Notes under the pieces: generated by a model
Databases searched by the model: none
Told to the model about the DNA's origin: nothing
The model's input: the letters and a program-made list of their open reading frames with translations, nothing else
Assembly: GCA_002340765.1 (NCBI GenBank)
Contig: DDMS01000023.1
Location: 1 to 11,164, forward strand
Length of the DNA: 11,164 bases
Origin: Flavobacteriaceae bacterium UBA2540
Lineage (GTDB): Bacteria > Bacteroidota > Bacteroidia > Flavobacteriales > Flavobacteriaceae
Direction of reading: 5' to 3'
In this document: positions 1 through 6,116 of the stretch, piece by piece
Position numbering within the stretch: position 1 is the first letter of the stretch
Layout of the letters: each line of letters begins with the position of its first letter
Made by a program: the position numbers and the translations under genes

Positions 1-83
1 AATAATAGGATGCTTCAAGTAAAAGTTTTAATATTTTGAAAAAATTGAGAAAAAAAACAATAGGGAGAAGGTTAATTATATTT

Positions 84-803
84 TTACTTTTTTTTCTTCA
101 TTTTAGCAAACATTATTTTGTATTCTTCAACATTAATTTTTGATTTTTTTTCAAAAATCACCTTTGAAAAATCAAAATTTAACTTTGTATTTTGTAGTTC
201 TAGAAAACCATTTTGAAAGGCGCGTTGTAAAATTTCTTCAATCAAAAAGTCTTCATTGACAAATTCTGGTTGATATTCATCCTTTAGAGAAAGTTTAAAA
301 AAATTTGCTTTTGTGTTGTGCCAAAAGGCATTCCAACCGCTTCTTAGTACTTTAATATTTTCAAAAGCCGTTTTTCCTGTTTGACGATGAATCAATTTTA
401 TTAAAATTCGACCTTCTGTTTTAGTCATTTTTTTTAATTGATCCGTAAATTCACCCTCAACATAATTTTGAATTAATTTTGTATAGCTCTTTCTTTTACT
501 TTTAGAATCAATTCTTTTTAATCTATTATTTAAAGTATCTAAACGTTGAGAAGCTAATTTTGCATAGGGATAAACTCTAAAAACTTTAGATCTAAGCCAT
601 AGATAATATCTAACATCTTCGGATGAACTAAATTTTTGTTTTGGATATATTGAAAACTCGTTTAATTGTATTACTAAAGTATCGCCTGGTTTTAAAAAAA
701 CGTAATCTTCATAATTCTTTGGTAAAGAATCAGTTTCTCTTTTTTGAGCGATTCCATAAAAAGAGTTTATCAATAATAATAATATGTAAATAATCTTTTT
801 CAA
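84..803 (-). CDS. DUF4294 domain-containing exported protein, TTG start
   Basis: This is a 239-residue protein of unknown function. Residues 1-20 form a signal peptide: a Lys-Lys start, a Leu/Ile-rich core and a small-residue end at GIAQ. The DUF4294 core spans roughly residues 65-200 and is recognised by YYLWLRSKV, VYPYAKLA, an LNNRLKRI segment, the basic KSKRKSY stretch, EGEFTDQLKKMT, TEGRILIKLIHRQTG and LRSGWNAFWHNT. The tail is lysine-rich and ends KMKKKK. The start is TTG (801-803): the next in-frame Met is near residue 126, so only this start keeps the signal peptide and the domain. The gene begins 3 nt after the ligA stop and is probably co-transcribed with it. From the signal peptide I infer a periplasmic or membrane-associated location. 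No enzymatic motif is visible. The family assignment rests on recall of the conserved core and is fairly secure; the function is unknown. Confidence 0.85.
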   Translation of the reverse strand: MKKIIYILLLLINSFYGIAQKRETDSLPKNYEDYVFLKPGDTLVIQLNEFSIYPKQKFSSSEDVRYYLWLRSKVFRVYPYAKLASQRLDTLNNRLKRIDSKSKRKSYTKLIQNYVEGEFTDQLKKMTKTEGRILIKLIHRQTGKTAFENIKVLRSGWNAFWHNTKANFFKLSLKDEYQPEFVNEDFLIEEILQRAFQNGFLELQNTKLNFDFSKVIFEKKSKINVEEYKIMFAKMKKKK

Positions 804-806
804 AAT

Positions 807-2804
807 TTAATGTATTATGTTTATAAAATCCTCTTCGGAAATTATTGAAATTTCTAACTCTTGAGCTTTTTCTAGTTTACTTGGTCCCATGTTATCGCCA
901 GCGATTATGAAATTTGTTTTTTTAGAAATTGAGGAACTCACTTTCCCTCCATTAACTTCAATTGCTTTTTTCAATTCGTCTCTAGACATTTGATAAAAAA
1001 CTCCCGAAACAACAAAAATTTGTCCAATTAATTTATTTGATTGATTCTCATGTTGTTTTTCTGAAACTTCTAATTGTAATCCGTTAAATTTTAAACGATT
1101 TATCAATTTGATATTTCCTAAATTATTTGAAAAATCGATAATACTTTGAGCAATTCTATCGCCAATTTCATCCACAGAAATAAGTGTTTCAAAATCTGCA
1201 ACCATTAAATTGTCAATGGATTTAAAATGTTTTGCCAACTTTTTTGCCACAGTTTCACCAACAAAACGGATTCCTAAAGCAAATAATACTTTTTCAAAAG
1301 TAACTTTTTTTGATTTTTCAATTCCTTGAATCATATTTTGGGCAGATTTTTCGGCCATTCTTTCTAATGGAATTATTTGCTCAACTTTCAAATCATACAA
1401 ATCTGCATAGTTTTCAATCAAACCTCCTTTTCGCAACAAATCAATAGTTTCAGCTCCTAAACCTTCAATATTCATCGCTTTTCTGCTGATAAAATGCTGA
1501 ATTCTTCCTGCAATTTGTGGTGCACAACCAAATTCGTTTGGGCAATAATGTTTTGCATCACCTTCATTTCTTATCAAAGCTGTGTTGCATTCTGGACAAT
1601 GTGTTGCATAAATTTTTGGCGAAGAATTTTGAGGTCTTTTGGTAAAATCAACTGCAATAATTTTTGGAATAATTTCTCCTCCTTTTTCAACAAAAACAGT
1701 GTCTCCTTCTCTAATATCCAACTTTTCAATTTGATCTGCATTGTGTAAAGACGCTCTTTTTACGGTAGTTCCTGCCAATTGAACTGGAACTAAATTTGCC
1801 ACTGGCGTAATGGCACCAGTTCTTCCAACTTGATAAGTGATTTCATTTAATATTGTAGAAACTTGATTCGCTTTAAACTTATAAGCAATTGCCCATCTTG
1901 GAGATTTAGAAGTGTATCCTAATTCTTCTTGTTGTTGCAAATTATTTACTTTGATAACAATGCCATCGGTTTCATAAGGCAAGTCATGACGCTTTGAATC
2001 CCAATGATTTACAAATTCAAAAACGTCTTCAATTGATGTTGCCAGATGCATCGTATTTGGAACTTTAAAACCTGCTTTTCTGGCACTTTCCAGCAATTCA
2101 AAATGAGAGTTGTACTTTCTTCCTGATGCAACAACCTGATATAACAAACAATCTAAAGGTCGTTTTGCAACTTCGGCACTGTCTTGCAATTTTAAACTTC
2201 CGCTTGCAGTATTTCTTGGATTTCTGTATTCTTCTTCAGCATTTTCAGCGCGTTCTTCATTCATTTTTCGAAATCCATCCAAAGGCAAAATAATTTCACC
2301 TCTGATTTCAAAATCATTCAAAAAATCATTTTTCAAATTCAATGGAATAGAACGAATTGTCTTTACATTCTGAGTTACGTCATCTCCTTGCAAACCATCA
2401 CCTCTTGTAACCGCTTTTACAAATTTTCCTTTTTTATAAGTTATATTTATTGATACTCCGTCATATTTCAATTCGCATGTATATTCAATTTCTAAGTTTC
2501 CTAGTATTTTTTGAATACGTTTTTCCCAATCCAATAAATCTTCTTTTGAATAAGAATTATCTAAAGAATACATTCTATTTTGGTGAGTTGTTGTTTCGAA
2601 ATTCTTAGTTACAATTCCTCCTACTCTTTGTGATGGCGAATTTTCATCAAAAAAATCAGGATTTTCCTTTTCTAATTTTTCTAATTCTTTCAGTTTTATA
2701 TCAAAATTAAAATCAGAAATGGTAGCATTATCCAACACATAATAATTGAAATTATGTGCATTTAATTCTTCTCTTAGTGAATTTATTTTTTCTTTAATTG
2801 TCAT
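807..2804 (-). CDS. ligA: NAD-dependent DNA ligase LigA
   Basis: LigA seals 3'-OH/5'-phosphate nicks in duplex DNA using NAD+ as adenylate donor, in replication and repair. The 665-residue length is normal and all domains are present in order. An N-terminal Ia-like region (about 1-70) contains the paired tyrosines of NFNYYVLD. The adenylation domain has catalytic Lys113 in ELKYDGVSI, RGE at 168-170 and DGIVIK at 280-285. An OB fold follows (about 320-395, with TYQVGRTGAITPVA). A four-cysteine zinc finger uses Cys403, Cys406, Cys421 and Cys427. Helix-hairpin-helix repeats lie at about 440-570 (EGLGAETIDLL, LGIRFVGETVA, VDEIGDRIA). A BRCT domain occupies about 590-665. The ATG start at 2802-2804 gives the usual N-terminus. 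The gene is divergent from the unknown gene at 2881 and upstream of the DUF4294 gene. No lesion is seen, so an active enzyme is expected. Confidence 0.98.
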   Translation of the reverse strand: MTIKEKINSLREELNAHNFNYYVLDNATISDFNFDIKLKELEKLEKENPDFFDENSPSQRVGGIVTKNFETTTHQNRMYSLDNSYSKEDLLDWEKRIQKILGNLEIEYTCELKYDGVSINITYKKGKFVKAVTRGDGLQGDDVTQNVKTIRSIPLNLKNDFLNDFEIRGEIILPLDGFRKMNEERAENAEEEYRNPRNTASGSLKLQDSAEVAKRPLDCLLYQVVASGRKYNSHFELLESARKAGFKVPNTMHLATSIEDVFEFVNHWDSKRHDLPYETDGIVIKVNNLQQQEELGYTSKSPRWAIAYKFKANQVSTILNEITYQVGRTGAITPVANLVPVQLAGTTVKRASLHNADQIEKLDIREGDTVFVEKGGEIIPKIIAVDFTKRPQNSSPKIYATHCPECNTALIRNEGDAKHYCPNEFGCAPQIAGRIQHFISRKAMNIEGLGAETIDLLRKGGLIENYADLYDLKVEQIIPLERMAEKSAQNMIQGIEKSKKVTFEKVLFALGIRFVGETVAKKLAKHFKSIDNLMVADFETLISVDEIGDRIAQSIIDFSNNLGNIKLINRLKFNGLQLEVSEKQHENQSNKLIGQIFVVSGVFYQMSRDELKKAIEVNGGKVSSSISKKTNFIIAGDNMGPSKLEKAQELEISIISEEDFINIIH

Positions 2805-2852
2805 ATTTTTTACTAAAATCCTTGTTTTTAAACATTTAAAAAACTAACTTAT

Positions 2853-2860
2853 CAAATCTA
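2853..2860 (-). promoter_or_regulatory. Candidate -7 promoter element for ligA
   Basis: On the minus strand this reads TAGATTTG, an exact match to the Bacteroidota -7 consensus TAnnTTTG. It lies about 49 nt upstream of the ligA ATG, so a transcript would have a leader of roughly 40-45 nt. I find no clear TTG/TTTG -33 element at the expected spacing, so the call rests on the -7 match and its position in the 76-bp divergent gap. In such AT-rich DNA a chance match is possible. Confidence 0.45.
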
Positions 2861-2880
2861 CAAAATAGAAAATATAAGAT

Positions 2881-3546
2881 ATGAAATACGCTATAAAAAT
2901 ACGTAAAATTTCAACAGTGAACGAACTTGAAAACGCTTGGAATAATGAAGATTATAAACAACTTTTAGAACGTTTTAATTTTCCAGATGCTCAAAGCAAT
3001 GACCCTCAAGAATTGCAGGAATTATTGTTCATGGCAATTACTGATTTTGAAACCGATGAAGCTGCTAAAATTGTGCTAGATTATACTTTGTCAGAACATT
3101 TGACTGAAGGTCAAATAGAGCAACTTTCGCACGAAATGTTGCTTGACAAAGTTTCTGAAGAATATCCAGTAATTTCTTTGCATAAAGCCCTTTTTAATAC
3201 AAATCAGTTGTTGTATAAAGCTTATAATGGAAAATTTCACAACGCAGAAGCTACTATTGTCGATTTTGAAATTACTCCTTTGGATAATACTGAAAGTTAC
3301 ATATCCAAAGAAATTGTATTGAAATGTTTTGCAAAAAACTTAGACAATCACAGTCTGATTCTGCGTTTGTTTAAAAATAAAATCAATGCAATTGAAGCAT
3401 TTGAAGAAGCAAATGATGTGATTTGGGAACTTCAAAAAAAGGATTCTTTTTACAAATTGATTACGTCTGATTATTGGATGAATAAAAATGAAATTTTAAG
3501 TGAGGAATTCAACTGTGAAATTGAATTTTTTGAGGAGGAAAGTTAG
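2881..3546 (+). CDS. Conserved-looking hypothetical protein, acidic, cytosolic
   Basis: This is an intact 221-codon gene whose product I do not recognise. It has no signal peptide, no membrane segment and no cysteine cluster or other metal site. Apart from a basic N-terminus (MKYAIKIRK) the protein is strongly acidic, with a Glu-rich C-terminus (IEFFEEES). Residues about 15-110 look helical, with many Leu/Glu/Gln segments such as DPQELQELLFMAI and EGQIEQLSHEMLL. The second half (VDFEITPLD, SKEIVLKCFAK, SLILRLFKNK) looks more mixed alpha/beta. It is divergent from ligA with a 76-bp gap, and a hairpin with a T-rich tail follows its stop, so it is probably a single-gene transcript. Codon use resembles that of its neighbours and coding potential over the full length is good, so I consider it a real gene. 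No function is proposed. Confidence 0.8.
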   Translation: MKYAIKIRKISTVNELENAWNNEDYKQLLERFNFPDAQSNDPQELQELLFMAITDFETDEAAKIVLDYTLSEHLTEGQIEQLSHEMLLDKVSEEYPVISLHKALFNTNQLLYKAYNGKFHNAEATIVDFEITPLDNTESYISKEIVLKCFAKNLDNHSLILRLFKNKINAIEAFEEANDVIWELQKKDSFYKLITSDYWMNKNEILSEEFNCEIEFFEEES

Positions 3547-3612
3547 GTTTATCTATCAAAATTCATCTCAAAAAAATAATTCAAACCATTTTATTTGTAT
3601 TTTAATAAAAGC

Positions 3613-3649
3613 AAAAACCCTCTTGTAATTTTTGTTACACAGAGTTTTT
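3613..3649 (+). terminator. Imperfect hairpin terminator after the hypothetical gene
   Basis: The arms 3613-3628 (starting AAAAAC and ending TTGTAA) and 3635-3649 (TTACACAGAG then TTTTT) are complementary except for about two mismatches or bulges. They flank a T-rich loop. The A-run/CTCT...AGAG/T-run form is the usual shape of intrinsic terminators in Flavobacteriia. It lies about 67 nt after the stop codon of the 2881 gene and before the flavoprotein remnant. Because the stem is imperfect I hold this at moderate confidence. Confidence 0.5.
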
Positions 3650-3686
3650 ATTGATATTTTTCATAATTTAAGGTCTGATACTTTTC

Positions 3687-3694
3687 TAATTTTG
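3687..3694 (+). promoter_or_regulatory. Candidate -7 element for the flavoprotein remnant
   Basis: TAATTTTG matches TAnnTTTG and lies 19 nt upstream of the ATG at 3713 of the sulfide:quinone oxidoreductase-like stump. Its position suggests that the original 5' end of the decayed gene, including its promoter, is still present. No -33 match is visible. Confidence 0.35.
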
Positions 3695-3712
3695 AAGTAT
3701 AAATTAGAACTC

Positions 3713-3949
3713 ATGATAAACCTAGTAATTTTAGGAGCAGGCACAACTGGAAAAATGATGACAAATCATTTAGTTTCTAAACTTTCAAAAAAAGAATGGA
3801 CAATTCATATTGATGATCAGCACAAAACTCATTATTATCAAACAGGATTTTTATTTTTACTTTTTGATATTTGTAACGAAAATCAGTTAAAAAAAGTTGT
3901 AAAAAAATTTACTCCAACTTTATTTAAAATCAAAAAAAATAAAATATAA
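3713..3949 (+). pseudogene. Truncated sulfide:quinone oxidoreductase-like flavoprotein (N-terminal stump)
   Basis: Only about 78 codons remain of a family that is normally near 400 residues. The first 60 or so match the N-terminus of SQR-type FAD/NAD(P) oxidoreductases: a dinucleotide-binding strand and glycine loop (LVILGAGTTGKMM), a second strand (EWTIHIDD) and the family block HYYQTGFLFLLF, normally close to HxYQPGFLFxPFG. The usual Pro is Thr here and the usual Gly after PF is Asp, which fits relaxed selection. After KKFTPTLF the reading becomes lysine/asparagine-rich and stops at 3947-3949. All catalytic-cysteine, second nucleotide-binding and quinone-binding regions are missing. The ATG at 3713 is preferred over the upstream in-frame start at 3632, which would begin inside a hairpin and add residues foreign to the family. 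The stump faces the gap remnant. SQR is my best family match; another close FAD oxidoreductase is possible. Confidence 0.7.
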
Positions 3950-3986
3950 TTATTTCAGGTTTTTAGTCTTAATTGAGGGCTAAGTC

Positions 3987-4459
3987 CTAATAATTTGTAA
4001 ATCTTCGAACTTTAGCAATGTGTCTTGCTAAACGCATCACTTGATGTGAATAACCGTATTCGTTATCATACCAGACATATAAAACAACACTTTCTCCATC
4101 AGTAATAGTTGCTTTTTGATGAATGTGATTTTATCAATACAACCTTTAGGATTTAAATGACATTCATAAGCCAATTTACCAATATCTAATTTTGAAGCTG
4201 GCAAATCAATCTGTTGAATTACTTTTGCAATGCTTAATGCGTCTTGAATAGTAATTGGTTTGTTGACAAATTCTTTTGCATAATTGATTAAATTCATTAC
4301 TTCACTTGCTCTTTTATCAATCAAAGGGTTTCTAAAAAACACCAATTTAATGGATTTATCATACCACAAATTATTTACGATATTGATAAATTCTACTGTT
4401 GCTCTTCTTAATAATGCTTATTGAAAAACTTCTTCTTCGTAATTTACAGTTGTTGACAT
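3987..4459 (-). pseudogene. gap: Collapsed long-form glyceraldehyde-3-phosphate dehydrogenase (gap) pseudogene
   Basis: These are remnants of the roughly 480-residue GAPDH form found in Flavobacteriia. The ATG at 4457-4459 opens MSTTVNYEEEVFQ, but codon 14 is TAA (4418-4420). The same frame then continues with family sequence: LLRRATVEFIN, LWYDKSIKLVFFRNPL, a segment through KPITIQDALSIAK, and IDLPASKLDIGKLAYECHLN, ending near 4130. The very C-terminus follows directly in another frame: ATITDGESVVLYVWYDNEYGYSH, then HIAKVRRFTNY and a TAG at 3987-3989. Between the two, an estimated 350 or so residues are gone, including the Rossmann core and the catalytic SCTTN cysteine. The junction lies near 4105-4145. 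With three independent lesions it cannot encode an active enzyme. A 110-codon open frame within it (4037-4369) is a by-product of the deletion. A functional gap gene presumably lies elsewhere; this is inferred. Confidence 0.9.
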
Positions 4460-4509
4460 TTTTAGAGTTTGTTGATTTAAATTTTTGGAAAAAGTATTTC
4501 TTTTTTATG

Positions 4510-4540
4510 AATTACGAAATCCATTTCGTAATTTTTTTTC
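4510..4540 (+). terminator. Perfect hairpin with plus-strand T-run
   Basis: The arms 4510-4520 and 4523-4533 are exactly complementary (core ATTACGAAAT / ATTTCGTAAT) around a CC centre, and the plus strand runs straight into eight T residues (4532-4539). The form is an intrinsic terminator for plus-strand transcription, but there is no intact plus-strand gene immediately upstream. It may be left over from a deleted gene or may insulate against read-through. On the minus strand it is not followed by a T-run. Confidence 0.5.
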
Positions 4541-4544
4541 TCAA

Positions 4545-4574
4545 AAAAAATCCTGATAATTATCAGGATTTTTT
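4545..4574 (-). terminator. degP terminator, bidirectional 30-bp perfect palindrome
   Basis: A perfect 30-bp inverted repeat is centred between 4559 and 4560, with core TCCTGATAA / TTATCAGGA. It is flanked by an A-run (4543-4550) on the left and a T-run (4569-4574) on the right. Reading the minus strand, the stem ends in at least eight T residues, and it begins 16 nt after the degP stop codon, so it is almost certainly the degP terminator. The symmetric A and T runs would also let it stop plus-strand transcription. Confidence 0.8.
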
Positions 4575-4589
4575 GGGTGTTAAAGGAGA

Positions 4590-5984
4590 TTATCTAAAAC
4601 GCAATATTTCTTTTCCTCCCTTTAAATTTATCAATTCAATAATGATATAGGATCTACTATTTGCAACACTTTCTAACATTTTTAATCCATCTTCAGCATT
4701 CTTTACACTTTTATCATTGATTTTTGTTATGATATAACTATTCAAATTATTTTGATCTCCTCTATCAATCGTTTCATAAATCTTAGCTCCGCCAGAAATA
4801 TTGAGTCTTTTTTGTTCTTCTTTTGATACATCTTTCAATTCCCAATTAAATGAACTTGAAATAAATTGTGGTATTTTTTTACCTAATTTTACATTTTTTG
4901 TCAAATATTGACCATTTCTGTTTACTGTAATTTCAACAAATTCTCCAGGTCTTTTTGCACTCAATTGACCTCGTAAATCGGAAAACTTTGTGATTTTAAC
5001 TTCATTAATTTTTGTAATGATATCGTCTTTTTTCAATCCAGCACTTGCAGCTCCTTGACCTTGTTCTACTTCTGCAATTCTCACACCCAAAATTTCATCA
5101 TTTTCTTGAGGCGAAAAACGGATTCCCAAAACTGCTTCTTGGATATTTCCAAATTCTAATAAATCATCAATTACTTTTTTAGTGATGTTTGATGGCACAG
5201 CAAATGAATATCCAATAAATGATCCCGTTCTTGAGGAAATTGCTGTGTTTATTCCAATCAATTCACCTCTTGTGTTTACCAAAGCTCCTCCACTATTTCC
5301 TGGATTTACGGCAGCATCTGTTTGAATAAATGAATCTATAGAACCATTTCCATCCAAATCTCTGCCTTTTGCACTCACAATTCCAGCAGTTACTGTTGAT
5401 GTAAGATTATATGGATTTCCTACTGCCAAAACCCATTCTCCCACTTTTACATTGTCAGAATTTGCAAAAGTAATGAATGGTAATTCGTTATCTGCCGAAA
5501 TTTTCAACAAAGCAATGTCATCATTTTTATCAACACCAATTACTTTTGCTTTATACACTTTCTTATCATTTAAAATAATTTCAATATCATTAGCGCCATC
5601 AATCACGTGATTATTTGTAACAATATATCCATCAGCAGAGATAATTACGCCACTTCCAGTTCCAACTTGCTCTAACTTTCTTGAACCACTTCCATTACCA
5701 TAAAAAAACTCTGCAAGTGGATTGTACTGTGTTTTGATTGTGGTATTTTTTACGTGAACAACTGAATTTAAAGATTTTTCTGCGGCCAACGTAAAATCGA
5801 TAGAAGAGATTTCAAAACTGTTTGAATCTGAATTTGGTATTGTAAAATTTGTTTGAACTATTGATGATTTTTCAGGTCCTGAACGTTCAATAATTACAAG
5901 TCCATCAAAAAATAATTTATAACCAACTAAAGTGATCATTCCGCCTAAAATGGCAATTCCTAAAAAGCTTATATTTTTTTTCAT
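4590..5984 (-). CDS. degP: DegP/HtrA-type periplasmic serine protease (Do family)
   Basis: This is a 464-residue envelope protease and chaperone that degrades misfolded exported proteins. An N-terminal hydrophobic segment (residues 6-27) serves as a signal or anchor; no clear cleavage motif is seen, so membrane tethering is possible. The trypsin-like domain (about 65-275) contains the full triad: His126 in VTNNHVIDG, Asp156 in NDDIALLKI and Ser231 in AAVNPGNSGGAL. A first PDZ domain follows at about 283-370 (AVLGIRF, GAASAGLKKDDIITKINE). A second, more divergent PDZ-like domain lies at about 385-455 (SGGAKIYETID, IITKINDKSVKN). The length fits the two-PDZ DegP/DegQ group. The gene is divergent from dapF over a 132-bp gap that carries repeated TTTTAAC motifs, and a strong palindrome terminates it. 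Stress-regulated expression is plausible by analogy with other htrA genes. DegP versus DegQ cannot be settled here. Confidence 0.95.
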   Translation of the reverse strand: MKKNISFLGIAILGGMITLVGYKLFFDGLVIIERSGPEKSSIVQTNFTIPNSDSNSFEISSIDFTLAAEKSLNSVVHVKNTTIKTQYNPLAEFFYGNGSGSRKLEQVGTGSGVIISADGYIVTNNHVIDGANDIEIILNDKKVYKAKVIGVDKNDDIALLKISADNELPFITFANSDNVKVGEWVLAVGNPYNLTSTVTAGIVSAKGRDLDGNGSIDSFIQTDAAVNPGNSGGALVNTRGELIGINTAISSRTGSFIGYSFAVPSNITKKVIDDLLEFGNIQEAVLGIRFSPQENDEILGVRIAEVEQGQGAASAGLKKDDIITKINEVKITKFSDLRGQLSAKRPGEFVEITVNRNGQYLTKNVKLGKKIPQFISSSFNWELKDVSKEEQKRLNISGGAKIYETIDRGDQNNLNSYIITKINDKSVKNAEDGLKMLESVANSRSYIIIELINLKGGKEILRFR

Positions 5985-6007
5985 ATTATCTTTGATTTTT
6001 GATTATT

Positions 6008-6015
6008 CAAATATA
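6008..6015 (-). promoter_or_regulatory. Candidate -7 promoter element for degP
   Basis: The minus strand reads TATATTTG, an exact TAnnTTTG match, 23 nt upstream of the degP ATG at 5984. A GTTAAAA copy of the upstream repeat ends 3 nt before it. No clear -33 TTG is visible; in a regulated promoter an activator bound to the repeats could compensate. Confidence 0.5.
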
Positions 6016-6018
6016 CAA

Positions 6019-6079
6019 TTTTAACATTTTCAGAAAATCTGTTTAACTTGATTTTAACTAATTTTAACCACGTTTTAAC
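6019..6079 (-). repeat. Array of TTTTAAC / GTTAAAA direct repeats (degP-dapF operator candidate)
   Basis: Five direct copies lie in the 132-bp degP-dapF gap. On the plus strand they are TTTTAAC at 6019-6025, 6052-6058, 6062-6068 and 6073-6079, plus a 6-of-7 copy (GTTTAAC) at 6041-6047. Start-to-start spacing is 22, 11, 10 and 11 bp, about one or two helical turns. Read toward degP they are GTTAAAA boxes ending just upstream of its -7 element. Direct repeats at 10-11 bp are the classical layout for winged-helix response regulators (PhoB, B. subtilis PhoP, CpxR). That a regulator binds here is inference; the repeats themselves are directly visible. Confidence 0.6.
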
Positions 6080-6104
6080 AAAGAATTTTTCGACACGAAA
6101 TCGC

Positions 6105-6112
6105 TATATTTG
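6105..6112 (+). promoter_or_regulatory. Candidate -7 promoter element for dapF, almost abutting the start codon
   Basis: TATATTTG matches TAnnTTTG and ends only 4 nt before the dapF ATG at 6117. With initiation normally a few bases beyond this element, the transcript would begin at or next to the ATG, giving a leaderless or near-leaderless mRNA. No -33 TTG is evident at the usual spacing. Confidence 0.5.
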
Positions 6113-6116
6113 CAAC

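Noticed and set aside
1..83. Possible gene end: a short open stretch on the plus strand up to a TGA at 37-39
   Set aside because: Only twelve codons are visible and they match nothing I recognise; the remaining bases show no gene or clear terminator.
1494..1748. 84-codon open frame on the plus strand
   Set aside because: It lies wholly opposite ligA, spans its zinc-finger coding region, and has a Cys/Phe/Trp-rich composition typical of an antisense shadow.
3632..3712. Upstream in-frame start for the flavoprotein stump
   Set aside because: It begins within a terminator-like hairpin and adds residues not belonging to the family, whereas 3713 gives the canonical N-terminus.
4037..4369. 110-codon minus-strand open frame that could be called as a small gene
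   Set aside because: Its first 75 or so residues are internal GAPDH sequence and its tail is the C-terminus of the same gene read out of frame; it is a product of the deletion.
4399..4650. 83-codon plus-strand open frame across the hairpins
   Set aside because: It runs opposite the gap remnant 5' end, through both terminator hairpins and into the degP 3' end; low-complexity Phe/Leu/Lys sequence.
6048..6116. N-terminal extension of dapF from an earlier ATG
   Set aside because: The 23 extra residues are encoded by the TTTTAAC repeats and promoter element and do not match DapF; the family begins at 6117.
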